Assembly: GCA_035535315.1 (NCBI GenBank)
Contig: DATLQD010000157.1
Coordinates: 1-54,983 of the forward strand
DNA length: 54,983 bases
Direction: 5' to 3'
Origin: DASQGA01 sp035535315
GTDB taxonomy: Bacteria > Actinomycetota > Thermoleophilia > Gaiellales > Gaiellaceae
Position 1 is the first letter of the stretch, and each line of letters begins with the position of its first letter. Shown here one piece after another: positions 7,410 through 15,109 of this stretch. A program made the position numbers and the translations under genes. Below the pieces are notes generated by a model. It was not told the origin of the DNA. It searched no databases and saw only the letters and a list, made by a program, of their open reading frames with translations.

Positions 7410-8078
7410 GTGCGGAACCCGCTCCGGACCGAGGCCGAGGCGTTCAGCTTCGTCCTCGCCGCCGCTCTGTGCTTCGTGGCGGTGGGGATTGCCGCCGCCT
7501 TCGGGGGGCCTGCGGCCGCGCTTGCGTCGGTGCTCTCCCTCGGTCTCGGCGCGGGTGTCGGCATCTATCTGAAAAGCGACCCGCGCGAGCGGGAGACGGC
7601 GGTATGGTCGCGCCGGGCGCCCGATGAGCAGAGGCGGATCCTGGTGGTGGCGAACGAAACCCTCCTCGGTCGCTCGCTCAGGGACGAGATCCAGAACCGG
7701 GCCGGGCCGGGCGCGGCTGAGGTGCTCCTGGTCGCACCGGCGCTCGACTCGAGCGCCCCGCGCTGGAGCGCGGAGGAGGACGCCCGGCGGGCCGAGGCCT
7801 CGGGTCGGCTCGACGAGGCCGTCGCGTCGCTCGTCGCAGCAGGCGTCGAGGCCCACGGCGAGGTTGGGGACGTCGACCCTCTGAAGGCGATCGACCAGGC
7901 GTTTCGCACGTTCCACGCCGACGAGGTCCTGATCGCGACGCGACCGCACGGGAAGTCGGGCTGGCTCGACCGGGATGTCGTCGCGAGCGCGCGCGAGCGC
8001 TTCCCGGTTTCAGTCGCCCACGTCGTCGTCGACCTGGAGCACGAACAGGCTCGGGCGCGAGAGCCCGGCAGTTCCTAG
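7410..8078 (+). CDS. Two-helix membrane protein with a universal-stress-protein domain
   Basis: The 222-residue product begins at GTG 7410 with two adjacent hydrophobic segments at about residues 12-30 and 33-50. A Usp-like domain follows, starting RRILVVANETLLGRSLRDEI and closing with DEVLIATRP, KSGWLDRDVV and VSVAHVVVD. These motifs closely match both domains of the gene two places upstream, so the three domains probably arose by duplication inside this operon. The helices would fix the domain at the membrane next to the oxidase. The stop overlaps that of the convergent cytochrome c gene by two bases. Ligand and role are unknown. Confidence 0.8.
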   Translation: MRNPLRTEAEAFSFVLAAALCFVAVGIAAAFGGPAAALASVLSLGLGAGVGIYLKSDPRERETAVWSRRAPDEQRRILVVANETLLGRSLRDEIQNRAGPGAAEVLLVAPALDSSAPRWSAEEDARRAEASGRLDEAVASLVAAGVEAHGEVGDVDPLKAIDQAFRTFHADEVLIATRPHGKSGWLDRDVVASARERFPVSVAHVVVDLEHEQARAREPGSS

Positions 8079-8737
8079 CCTCCGGTCGACTTTACGATGT
8101 AGTCGGCGATCGCCTCGATCTGCTCCTTGGAGAGCTTGTCTCCGAAGGCCGGCATCGCCCCCGCACCGTTCGTCACGTTCTTGATCACGAGCTCACGGGC
8201 CGGCTTCGACTCGTCGAGGTTCGGGCCGACGGCGCCGGTCGATCCGGCGTCCTTCAGCGTGTGACAGCTCCCACAGCCGTTCGCCGCGAAGAGAGACTTC
8301 CCGTCCGTTCCCTGTGAAGCGCCGCCGCTCCCGGTGCACCCCTGACCAACCTGGCTCTTCGCGACGCCTTCGCCCGCGCAGTTCGCCACATAGTTGGCGA
8401 TCGCGGCGAGCTCCTCGTCCGAGAGAAAGTCCTTCGTCCCGGGCTCGTCGAAGTCCGGCATCGGCGGTGCCGGAATCCTCATCTGGTGCAGCGTCACCTC
8501 GAAGAACGTGCTCGAGTCGAACTCCTGGCTCCGTGCATAGCCGAAGGCGTCGTCGAGGTTCGGCCCGACGACTCCTTGCGTGCCCGCGTCCTTCAGGGTG
8601 TGGCAGGAGCCGCACTTCTCGGAGAAGAGCTGCTTTCCGGTCGCGATGTCCGCACCCTCGCGTGACGTCGTCTCGCCCGCGCAGCCTGCGGCGAGAAAGA
8701 CCGCTGCGAGCAACGCCGGAACGACGCGGAAAATCAA
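8075..8737 (-). CDS. Diheme c-type cytochrome lipoprotein
   Basis: The 220-residue protein has a signal peptide ending in the lipobox LAAGC (Cys about residue 19), so it is a lipid-anchored cytochrome outside the membrane. It carries two c-type haem motifs, both CGSCHTLKDAG, at about residues 42 and 154. Each domain has a distal Met region (PPMPDF in the first, GAMPAFGDKLS in the second). It is well placed to carry electrons to the caa3 oxidase encoded convergently. A TTG at 8737 is the only start that keeps the full signal peptide. A 23-bp element shared with another gene lies just upstream of it. The stop overlaps that of the neighbouring Usp gene. Confidence 0.9.
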   Translation of the reverse strand: MIFRVVPALLAAVFLAAGCAGETTSREGADIATGKQLFSEKCGSCHTLKDAGTQGVVGPNLDDAFGYARSQEFDSSTFFEVTLHQMRIPAPPMPDFDEPGTKDFLSDEELAAIANYVANCAGEGVAKSQVGQGCTGSGGASQGTDGKSLFAANGCGSCHTLKDAGSTGAVGPNLDESKPARELVIKNVTNGAGAMPAFGDKLSKEQIEAIADYIVKSTGG

Positions 8738-8746
8738 TGTTTTTCT

Positions 8747-8769
8747 AGATGGTTGGTCGGTAATTGGCG
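8747..8769 (-). repeat. Copy 1 of a 23-bp upstream element
   Basis: Read on the minus strand, this stretch contains TACCGACCAACCATCT preceded by CGCCAAT. The same 23 bases, with one difference, occur at 19845-19867 on the plus strand. Both copies lie immediately upstream of a start codon, here 9 bases before the TTG of the cytochrome c gene. The ACC-GACC-AACC pattern resembles half-sites of TetR-type operators, but this is only a resemblance. Confidence 0.5.
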
Positions 8770-8774
8770 CTCAT

Positions 8775-9140
8775 CTAGGCCTGGGCGGGCTCGCCCGAGC
8801 TCAGGCTCTGGAGTGCCTCGTCGCGCGACCCGTAGATCGGGAACACCTTGTCAAGCCCGGTGATCTCGAAGATCTTCGTGATGTTTCGGTCGTTGCAAAC
8901 GAGTGAGAGCCGGCCGCCGTCCGGGCGCAACCGCTTCACGCCTCCGACGAGCACGCCCAGTGTTGTCGAGTCGATGAACGTCGTGTCGGAAAGGTCAACG
9001 ACGACCTCCTTGGCGCCCTGGCCGATCGTCTCGAGGAGCTGCTGCTTGAACTCCGGCGCGGTGTAGAGGTCGACCTCGCCCGAGAGCGCGATGACCGAGG
9101 TGTCGTCAGAGATCTTCTCAGTCTTCACGTCGAAGTTCAT
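8775..9140 (-). CDS. STAS-domain anti-sigma factor antagonist
   Basis: The 121-residue single-domain protein begins MNFDVKTEKI and matches the SpoIIAA/RsbV family. The conserved loop FIDSTTLGVLVGG carries the Ser (about residue 58) that partner kinases phosphorylate to switch the antagonist off. I chose the ATG at 9140 because family members start there; a Met 13 codons upstream would overlap the preceding TPR gene. No anti-sigma kinase is encoded nearby, so the partner must lie elsewhere. The gene may be co-transcribed with the upstream TPR and downstream cytochrome genes. Confidence 0.9.
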   Translation of the reverse strand: MNFDVKTEKISDDTSVIALSGEVDLYTAPEFKQQLLETIGQGAKEVVVDLSDTTFIDSTTLGVLVGGVKRLRPDGGRLSLVCNDRNITKIFEITGLDKVFPIYGSRDEALQSLSSGEPAQA

Positions 9141-9153
9141 GCGGCCCCGTACC

Positions 9154-10017
9154 TTAGCCGGTGCCTTGCGGGACTGCACTCGTGAGCCGCTTCAGCTCCT
9201 GCTTGACGAGCGGTGCGCTCGGATCGTCCGGCGCCAGCTCGAGGAAGTGCTGGTAGGCAGTGATGGCGGCGCCGGTGTCGCCGCTGAAGTACTCGACCTG
9301 TCCGAGAGTCAGCAAGAGGCTCGGATCGTCCGGACGGAGCTTGATCAGCCGCTGGTAGACGTCTGCTTCCTTGGTGTAGGCGGCCTGGACCGCCGCGATC
9401 GCGGTGTTCTGCTGCTCGCTCGCCTGTTGCTGCTCGATGTCGTTGATCGCGCCCTGACCCAGCGCCTGCGAGAAAGCGCTGCCCGGGTTCGCGAGGTCCT
9501 GGCCGAACGCTGAACCTGGGGCGCCGGCCTGGGCGACCGCCAGATCACGCCGCGCGCTCAGCGCTAGCTGGTCGTAAAGCGCACCGAGTTGCTGGAGAAC
9601 GTTGGCGTCCTTGGGTCGAAGGGCCACGTAGCGTTCGAGCTCCCTGATCGCGTCCTCGGGACGCTTCGCGGCCTGTAAGGCATTGGCGAGCTGCAGGCGG
9701 GCCCCCGGGTCGTTCGGGTGCTCCGTCACCTTCTTCTGGGCGTCCTCCACGGACGGCTGCCCGCTCGCCGTCGAGTTCCGGTGGAAGAGATCTGCAAAGT
9801 AGTCGCCGATCCCGGAGCCGCCGGCGCCGACACCGAAGGCCACGAAGCCGAACGCAAAGAAGACCGCGAGGAGGAGAAAGACCCACTTGGCCCGGCGGCG
9901 AAGCCGGGGGAAGAACATCAGGTCCTCGGCGCTACTGGCTCGGCGCTTTGGCGCGCCGCTTTTCGGCGGAGTAGGCGTGCGCGCGCGGCGGCGGCGTTGC
10001 GACGAAGCTCGTGCCAT
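9154..10017 (-). CDS. Membrane-anchored TPR protein
   Basis: The 287-residue protein has a basic N-terminus (MARASSQRRRRARTPTPP), a membrane helix at about residues 46-68 and tetratricopeptide-like repeats from about residue 95. Two clear repeats read DPGARLQLANALQAAKRPEDA and DPSLLLTLGQVEYFSGDTGA in 34-residue register. A Gln/Ala-rich segment separates the repeat groups. The start at 10017 has a strong ribosome site (AAGGAGG, six bases upstream) but makes the first 100 bases overlap the amidohydrolase in another frame. An internal ATG at 9918 forms a TGATG junction with the amidohydrolase stop and is an alternative. A scaffold role outside the membrane is likely. Confidence 0.8.
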   Translation of the reverse strand: MARASSQRRRRARTPTPPKSGAPKRRASSAEDLMFFPRLRRRAKWVFLLLAVFFAFGFVAFGVGAGGSGIGDYFADLFHRNSTASGQPSVEDAQKKVTEHPNDPGARLQLANALQAAKRPEDAIRELERYVALRPKDANVLQQLGALYDQLALSARRDLAVAQAGAPGSAFGQDLANPGSAFSQALGQGAINDIEQQQASEQQNTAIAAVQAAYTKEADVYQRLIKLRPDDPSLLLTLGQVEYFSGDTGAAITAYQHFLELAPDDPSAPLVKQELKRLTSAVPQGTG

Positions 10018-11231
10018 CCGAACCCTCCTTTCCTGTAGCGCTCCTCGCCGTCGACGAGGGTCAGCAGAACTCGATTGGGCGACCCTCCGAAGACGACCGC
10101 CGCGGCGGGGTCCTCCCAGGGTAGAAACGGCGAACCGGCGAGCGAGACGACCGTGAGGTCGGCACGCTTCCCCGGTTCGAGCGACCCGATCTCATCCTCG
10201 AGATGGAGCGCCCTTGCGGCCCCAAGCGTAGCGAGTTCGAGTGCCTCCCAGCCGGCGAGTGCATCCGGTCTCTCCTCGCGCCCCCGCGCTGCGAGCACGG
10301 CCACCCGCATCTCTTCGAAGAGGTCGAACGAGGGAGTGGAGGCTGGGCTGTCCGTTCCTAGACCGATCCGCAGGCCGGCAGCGCGAAGTGCCGTGAGCGG
10401 CGCGAAGCCGCAGCCGAGCATTGCATTCGAGCGAGGGCAGTGCGCAATCGCCACGTCGTGCTCGGCGAGGAGAGCGATCTCCTCCTCGTCGACCTTTACG
10501 CAATGCGCCGCCAGGACCTGAGGCCCGAGCAGGCCGTGGGACGCGAGATGGCGTACGGGAGTGAGGCCCGAGGGCGCGATCTCACTGACCGCAGAGATTG
10601 GGCCGGATCCGTCGCGAAGGTAGTCGACCTCGTCATCGGACTCGGCCAGGTGTGTGACCACGGGGACTCCGAGCTCATAGGCGGCTCGATAGAGCTCCGC
10701 CGAGGCCGAGTAGGGCGCATGTGGGGAGACTCCGAGACGAATACGGAGGTCGAGGATCGGCTCCAGCTCGGCGATGCGCTTTCGAGTGTCGTCGGCCCGC
10801 CCGGCCTCGACACCGAAAACCTCGATCGCGACGATTCCTCGAAGACCGAGCTCCGAAGCAGCGATCGCCGCCATGCCGCTGAAGCTCGCGTCCGCGATCG
10901 TTGTGACTCCGGACCCCAGACACTCGGCCGCTCCGAGACGTGCGATCGCGAGGAACTCCTCCTCGCCGATACGTGCCTTACGCTCGATGTGTGTCCTGAG
11001 CCAGGGCCCGAACGGCTGTCCGTCGCCGAAGCCCGAGTAGACGGCGTACTCGAGATGCGTGTGGGCGTTGACGAGGCCCGGGACGATGACGCTGTCCGTG
11101 AACCGTTCGCCCTCGCCGAGCTCGCTGGTGGGGCCGACGGCGGCGATCCGACGGCCCTCGAAGGCGACGGCACCCCGCTCGATGGGGGCGCCGGCGACCG
11201 GGAGCACCCAGTCCGCGGAGAGGACCCTCAC
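9918..11231 (-). CDS. Amidohydrolase of the ATZ/TRZ (cytosine deaminase-like) family
   Basis: The 437-residue metal-dependent deaminase/hydrolase shows the family's ligands in order: NAHTHLE near residue 57, HLAESDDE, AAHCVKVDEEE, AHCPRSNAMLG and GTDSPAST. These bind one metal and activate water for deamination of an amino-substituted ring. Aminodeoxyfutalosine deaminases of the futalosine menaquinone route look similar, but no other menaquinone gene is in the window, so the substrate is open. The last 33 codons overlap the start of the TPR gene in a different frame. The tail is Arg/Ala-rich and may be a by-product of that overlap. Confidence 0.85.
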   Translation of the reverse strand: MRVLSADWVLPVAGAPIERGAVAFEGRRIAAVGPTSELGEGERFTDSVIVPGLVNAHTHLEYAVYSGFGDGQPFGPWLRTHIERKARIGEEEFLAIARLGAAECLGSGVTTIADASFSGMAAIAASELGLRGIVAIEVFGVEAGRADDTRKRIAELEPILDLRIRLGVSPHAPYSASAELYRAAYELGVPVVTHLAESDDEVDYLRDGSGPISAVSEIAPSGLTPVRHLASHGLLGPQVLAAHCVKVDEEEIALLAEHDVAIAHCPRSNAMLGCGFAPLTALRAAGLRIGLGTDSPASTPSFDLFEEMRVAVLAARGREERPDALAGWEALELATLGAARALHLEDEIGSLEPGKRADLTVVSLAGSPFLPWEDPAAAVVFGGSPNRVLLTLVDGEERYRKGGFGWHELRRNAAAARARLLRRKAARQSAEPVAPRT

Positions 11232-11348
11232 GGGGGCGGGATGCTATCGGCTGCGCTTTGGATTAGGAGGGCCTGGCGAAACGCACGCACAGTGCCGTCG
11301 AGCCGCGCTCCTCGCCCCGACGACGAGTGACCTTCCACCCAATCCTTC

Positions 11349-12161
11349 CTAGGTGCGCAGGTTGGGGTCGTCGGGGAGAGCCGAGCCTGCATACTCGGCT
11401 TCCCACTCGGCGTCGCGACGGGCGGCCGCCGCATCCCAGCGCTTCTCGAAGAACTTCGAGAGGTGGATAGACGCCTCGAAGAGGATCAGGATCGGGATCG
11501 CCTGGAGCACCGTCGTGACGGGGTCGACGCCCGGCAGTACGACGGCGATCGCGACGCAGACCACGATGCCGACGCGCCGGTTTCGGCGCAAGCGTTCTGC
11601 GGTCAGCACCTTGAGGCGCACGAGCCCGAGGATGAAGATCGGGAGCTCGAAGAGGAGCCCGACGGCCAGGATCGTCAGGGAGGCGAACGAGATGTAGTCC
11701 TTCGCTCGAACCTGGTTGTTGAAGACGTCCTGGTCGAAGTTGATGAGGAACGGGATCGCGGCGGGCAGGACGACGTAGTACGCGAAGGCCATGCCGCCTA
11801 CGAAGAGCGCCGTCGCGACGGCCACGAGGCGGGCGACCGTCTTCTGGTCGTGCTCGGCGAAGGCAGGCGCCAGAAACGACCAGAACTGGTAGAGCAGGAC
11901 CGGGAGGGCAACCGCGAGCGCTGCGTAGAGCGAGACGTTGAACGCGGTCGTGAAGCCTTCCGCAACCCCGATCGTCAGGAGCTCCTTGTTCCCGAGGGGG
12001 CGGGAGAGCGCTTCGATGATCCGCTTGTGAAACGCGTAGGTGATCGCGAAGGCAATCGCCACCGCGATCAGCGAGACGATCAGGCGCTGACGAAGTTCAT
12101 CGAGATGCTCGACGAGAGTGACGCTGTCTTCGTGGCGGAGCCGCCGCGGAAGGCGCGGCAT
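11349..12161 (-). CDS. tatC: Twin-arginine translocase subunit TatC
   Basis: The 270-residue protein has six hydrophobic segments and family motifs: VEHLDELRQRL near the N-terminus (with the conserved Glu that contacts twin-arginine signals), YQFWSFLAPAF, AFAYYVVLPAA and LFELPIFILGL. It forms the receptor core of the Tat pathway, which exports folded proteins. The C-terminal tail is charged. It lies 18 bases after tatA in the same direction, the usual actinobacterial order. The downstream amidohydrolase is 117 bases away and may be separately transcribed. Confidence 0.95.
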   Translation of the reverse strand: MPRLPRRLRHEDSVTLVEHLDELRQRLIVSLIAVAIAFAITYAFHKRIIEALSRPLGNKELLTIGVAEGFTTAFNVSLYAALAVALPVLLYQFWSFLAPAFAEHDQKTVARLVAVATALFVGGMAFAYYVVLPAAIPFLINFDQDVFNNQVRAKDYISFASLTILAVGLLFELPIFILGLVRLKVLTAERLRRNRRVGIVVCVAIAVVLPGVDPVTTVLQAIPILILFEASIHLSKFFEKRWDAAAARRDAEWEAEYAGSALPDDPNLRT

Positions 12162-12179
12162 TACGCAAGCACTGTGGGC

Positions 12180-12422
12180 TTAGACGCGCTCGCTCTCGCG
12201 CTGTGTCGTCGTCGCGTCCGGCGCGGCGGCGGGAGGAGGCGTGAGCTCCGTCTTACGGGGCTCGTCGTCATCGTCTTTGTCCTCGCCGGTGACGGATTCC
12301 TTGAACTCGCGAATCCCACGGCCCAGTGAACGACCCATCTCGGGAAGGCGCTTCGGGCCGAAGACGAGAAGCATGACGAGGAGGAGCAGCAAGATCTCCA
12401 TCCATCCGATTCCGCCGGGCAT
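12180..12422 (-). CDS. tatA: Twin-arginine translocase subunit TatA
   Basis: The 80-residue protein starts MPGGIGWMEILLLLLVMLL, a single membrane helix, followed by the Tat hinge FGPKRLPEMGRSLGRGIREF and an acidic tail. This is the pore-forming subunit of the Tat translocase. I chose the ATG at 12422 because TatA proteins normally have only a few residues before the helix; a GTG seven codons upstream (12443) is possible. tatC follows 18 bases later. Divergent to it lies the suf operon. Confidence 0.92.
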   Translation of the reverse strand: MPGGIGWMEILLLLLVMLLVFGPKRLPEMGRSLGRGIREFKESVTGEDKDDDDEPRKTELTPPPAAAPDATTTQRESERV

Positions 12423-12493
12423 GGGAGCGAGGATAGCACCCACGCAGGGCCCGCGAGTAGGGCCATGCGGCCGCTAGACTGCGTGTGTCACGA

Positions 12494-12511
12494 AGGGCGC
12501 CTCCGCGCCCT
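12494..12511 (+). promoter_or_regulatory. Stem-loop in the suf operon leader region
   Basis: A perfect 7-bp stem (AGGGCGC and GCGCCCT) closes a CTCC loop about 30 bases before the sufC start, in the 118-base gap between divergent tatA and sufC. It could be a leader hairpin or part of an operator for an iron-sulfur-sensing regulator. No known SufR or IscR site is recognised. A possible ribosome site GGAGAGG lies between it and the start. Confidence 0.3.
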
Positions 12512-12540
12512 GCAAACAATGTGGAGAGGTTGTCACAAAC

Positions 12541-13320
12541 TTGGCTTTGCTTGAGATCAGGAACCTGCACGTCGCGCTCGAGGACGGAACCGAGATCGTC
12601 CGCGGGGTCGACATGAGCGTGAACACCGGCGAGGTGCACGCGGTCATGGGCCCGAACGGCTCCGGGAAGTCCACGCTCGCGTACGCGCTCATGGGTCACC
12701 CCTCCTACGAGATCACCGAGGGTGAGATCCTGCTCGACGGCGAGAACGTCGTCGAGATGGGCGCCGACGAGCGGGCGCAGCGCGGTCTCTTCCTCGCCTT
12801 CCAGTATCCGCAGGCGATTCCGGGCGTCACCGTCGCGAGCTTTCTGCGCTCGGCCGTGAATGCGATCCGCAAGGCGCGGGCCGGCGGCGAGGACGATCCG
12901 GTCAAGATCCCGGAGTTCCGAAAGCAGCTGACTGCCGCGATGGAGTCCCTCAAGGTTCCGAAGGAGATGACGAGCCGGTACATCAACGAGGGCTTCTCCG
13001 GCGGCGAGAAGAAGCGCGTGGAGATCCTCCAGATGGCCATGCTTCAGCCCAAGATTGCCGTGCTCGACGAGACCGACTCCGGACTGGACATCGATGCGCT
13101 TCGGATCGTGGCCGAAGGCGTCCAAGGGTTGGTTGGCCCCGACATGGGCGCGCTCGTGATAACCCACTACCAGCGAATTTTGAACTACATCACTCCTGAC
13201 TTCGTGCATGTCTTCGTGGACGGGCGTATCGTGGAGGAAGGCGGCCCCGAGCTTGCACACAAGCTCGAGGCGGAGGGCTACGAGGCCTTCGTGCCCCAGC
13301 TGGTTGGAGGTGAGAGCTAG
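12541..13320 (+). CDS. sufC: SUF system ATPase SufC
   Basis: The 259-residue ABC-type ATPase drives the SufBCD scaffold for iron-sulfur cluster assembly in the cytosol. It has Walker A (GPNGSGKST), a Q-loop (AFQYPQAIPG), the signature FSGGEKKRVEI and Walker B (IAVLDETDSGLDID), with SufC's typical Asp-Glu-Thr-Asp after the Walker B strand. TTG at 12541 is the start, with GGAGAGG upstream. It is the first gene of the operon and its stop shares a base with the GTG of sufB. Confidence 0.96.
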   Translation: MALLEIRNLHVALEDGTEIVRGVDMSVNTGEVHAVMGPNGSGKSTLAYALMGHPSYEITEGEILLDGENVVEMGADERAQRGLFLAFQYPQAIPGVTVASFLRSAVNAIRKARAGGEDDPVKIPEFRKQLTAAMESLKVPKEMTSRYINEGFSGGEKKRVEILQMAMLQPKIAVLDETDSGLDIDALRIVAEGVQGLVGPDMGALVITHYQRILNYITPDFVHVFVDGRIVEEGGPELAHKLEAEGYEAFVPQLVGGES

Positions 13321-14741
13321 TGGCCGCGACCACCGAGAGCGAGATCGTTCAGGGAATAGGGTCCGACTACGAGATCAAGTACGGGTTCCACGTCGACGAG
13401 GACTACTTCTTCAAGTCCGGGCGCGGCCTCTCGCACGATCTCGTCGACGCGATCTCGAGCCACAAGGGTGAGCCGGACTGGATGCGCCGGTTCCGCCACC
13501 GGTCGCTCGACTACTTCGTCGCCCGTCCGCTCCCCGAGTGGGGCGGGAACGTAGCCGAGATCGACTTCGAGAACATCTTCTACTACATCCGGCCGACCGA
13601 GAACCAGGCCACCTCCTGGGAGGATCTGCCCCCGGACATCAAGGACACCTGGGACAAGCTGGGCATCCCGGAGGCCGAGAAGAACTACCTGGCCGGCGTC
13701 GGCGCGCAGTACGAGTCCGAGGTCGTCTACCACAAGCTCCAGGAGGAGCTCGAGAACCAGGGCGTGATCTTCCTCGACATGGACTCGGCGCTCCGCGACC
13801 ACGAGGACGTCGTCAAGCAGTACTTCGGGACGATCATCCCGCAGAACGACAACAAGTTCGCAGCGCTGAACTCGGCCGTCTGGTCCGGGGGCTCGTTCAT
13901 CTACGTGCCGCCGGGCGTCAAGGTCGAGTTGCCGCTCCAGGCCTACTTCCGCATCAACGCGGAGAACATGGGTCAGTTCGAGCGAACGCTGATCATCGTC
14001 GACGAGGACGCCTACGTGCACTACGTCGAGGGCTGCACGGCGCCGATCTATACGAGCGACTCGCTCCACTCCGCCGTGGTCGAGATCATCGTCAAGCCCC
14101 GGGGGCGCTGCCGCTACACGACCATCCAGAACTGGTCGAACAACGTCTACAACCTCGTCACGAAGCGGGCGGTGGCCTATGAGGACGCCACCATGGAGTG
14201 GGTGGACGGCAACCTCGGCTCGAAGCTGACCATGAAGTACCCGGCCATCTGGCTGATGGGAGACCGCGCGCACGGGGAGGTGCTCTCGATCGCGTTCGCC
14301 GGCAAGGGCCAGCACCAGGATGCGGGTGGCAAGTGCGTCCACGTCGCGCCGAACACGACCTCCGTGATCACCTCGAAGTCGATCTCGAAAAACGGCGGCC
14401 GGGCCGGCTACCGTGGGCTGCTCGAGGTGGCGAAGGGCGCCCACGGCGCCAAGTCCAAGGTCGTCTGTGACGCGCTGATCCTCGATGAGGACTCGCGTTC
14501 GGACACGTATCCCTACATCCGGATCGATGAGAACGACGTCGACATCGGCCACGAGGCGACCGTCTCGAAGATCGGTGAGGAGCAGCTCTTCTACCTGATG
14601 AGCCGCGGGATCTCCGAGACCGAGGCTAGCGCGATGATCGTCTCCGGCTTCGTCGAGCCGATCACGAAGGAGCTTCCGCTCGAGTACGCAGTCGAGATGA
14701 ACAGGCTGATCCAGCTCCAGATGGAGGGCTCGGTCGGTTGA
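13320..14741 (+). CDS. sufB: SUF scaffold protein SufB
   Basis: The 473-residue protein is the larger scaffold subunit on which clusters are built with SufC and SufD. Typical segments are YGFHVDEDYFFKSGRGLSHD near the start, GGSFIYVPPGVKVELPLQAY, FERTLIIVDEDAYVHYVEGC with its conserved Cys, and the C-terminal VSKIGEEQLFYLMSRGISE. It starts with GTG sharing a base with the sufC stop and ends with a TTGA overlap onto the VOC gene. Length and motifs match the full-length family. Confidence 0.96.
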   Translation: MAATTESEIVQGIGSDYEIKYGFHVDEDYFFKSGRGLSHDLVDAISSHKGEPDWMRRFRHRSLDYFVARPLPEWGGNVAEIDFENIFYYIRPTENQATSWEDLPPDIKDTWDKLGIPEAEKNYLAGVGAQYESEVVYHKLQEELENQGVIFLDMDSALRDHEDVVKQYFGTIIPQNDNKFAALNSAVWSGGSFIYVPPGVKVELPLQAYFRINAENMGQFERTLIIVDEDAYVHYVEGCTAPIYTSDSLHSAVVEIIVKPRGRCRYTTIQNWSNNVYNLVTKRAVAYEDATMEWVDGNLGSKLTMKYPAIWLMGDRAHGEVLSIAFAGKGQHQDAGGKCVHVAPNTTSVITSKSISKNGGRAGYRGLLEVAKGAHGAKSKVVCDALILDEDSRSDTYPYIRIDENDVDIGHEATVSKIGEEQLFYLMSRGISETEASAMIVSGFVEPITKELPLEYAVEMNRLIQLQMEGSVG

Positions 14742-15109
14742 TCGGCGTCGAGCGCACGGACTTCATTTCCGTGCCGGTGCAGGACATGGAGCGGGCAACG
14801 AGGTTCTACACCGAGACCCTGGGCCTCCAGAATGCGTCGCCGGACGCTGCGTGGCCCGAGCTGGAGACCGGCAACATAAGCCTGTACCTCGTCGACCCGA
14901 CGAAGATCGGCGCCACGTTCGCGCCGCACACGGCTCATATAGCCCTCCGCGTCCCCGATGTCTCCGAGGCACGAAAACAGCTCGAGGAAGCGGGCGTCGA
15001 GTTCGAGGGCGAGATCCTCGATACGGGTGTCTGCCACATGGCTTTTTTCAAGGATCCCGACGGGAACGCCCTGATGCTCCACCGCCGGTATGCGCCCTCG
15101 CATGAGTAG
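14738..15109 (+). CDS. VOC (glyoxalase-like) domain protein in the suf operon
   Basis: This 123-residue protein holds the two beta-alpha-beta-beta-beta modules of the vicinal-oxygen-chelate fold: ISVPVQDMERATRFYTETLG in the first half, and AHIALRVPDVSEARKQLEEA with MAFFKDPDGNALMLHRRY in the second. His and Glu residues at module ends suggest a metal site. The TTG start overlaps the sufB stop and its end overlaps sufD, so it is a firm operon member between two scaffold genes. A role in thiol or peroxide detoxification during cluster assembly is possible but unproved. Confidence 0.85.
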   Translation: MIGVERTDFISVPVQDMERATRFYTETLGLQNASPDAAWPELETGNISLYLVDPTKIGATFAPHTAHIALRVPDVSEARKQLEEAGVEFEGEILDTGVCHMAFFKDPDGNALMLHRRYAPSHE

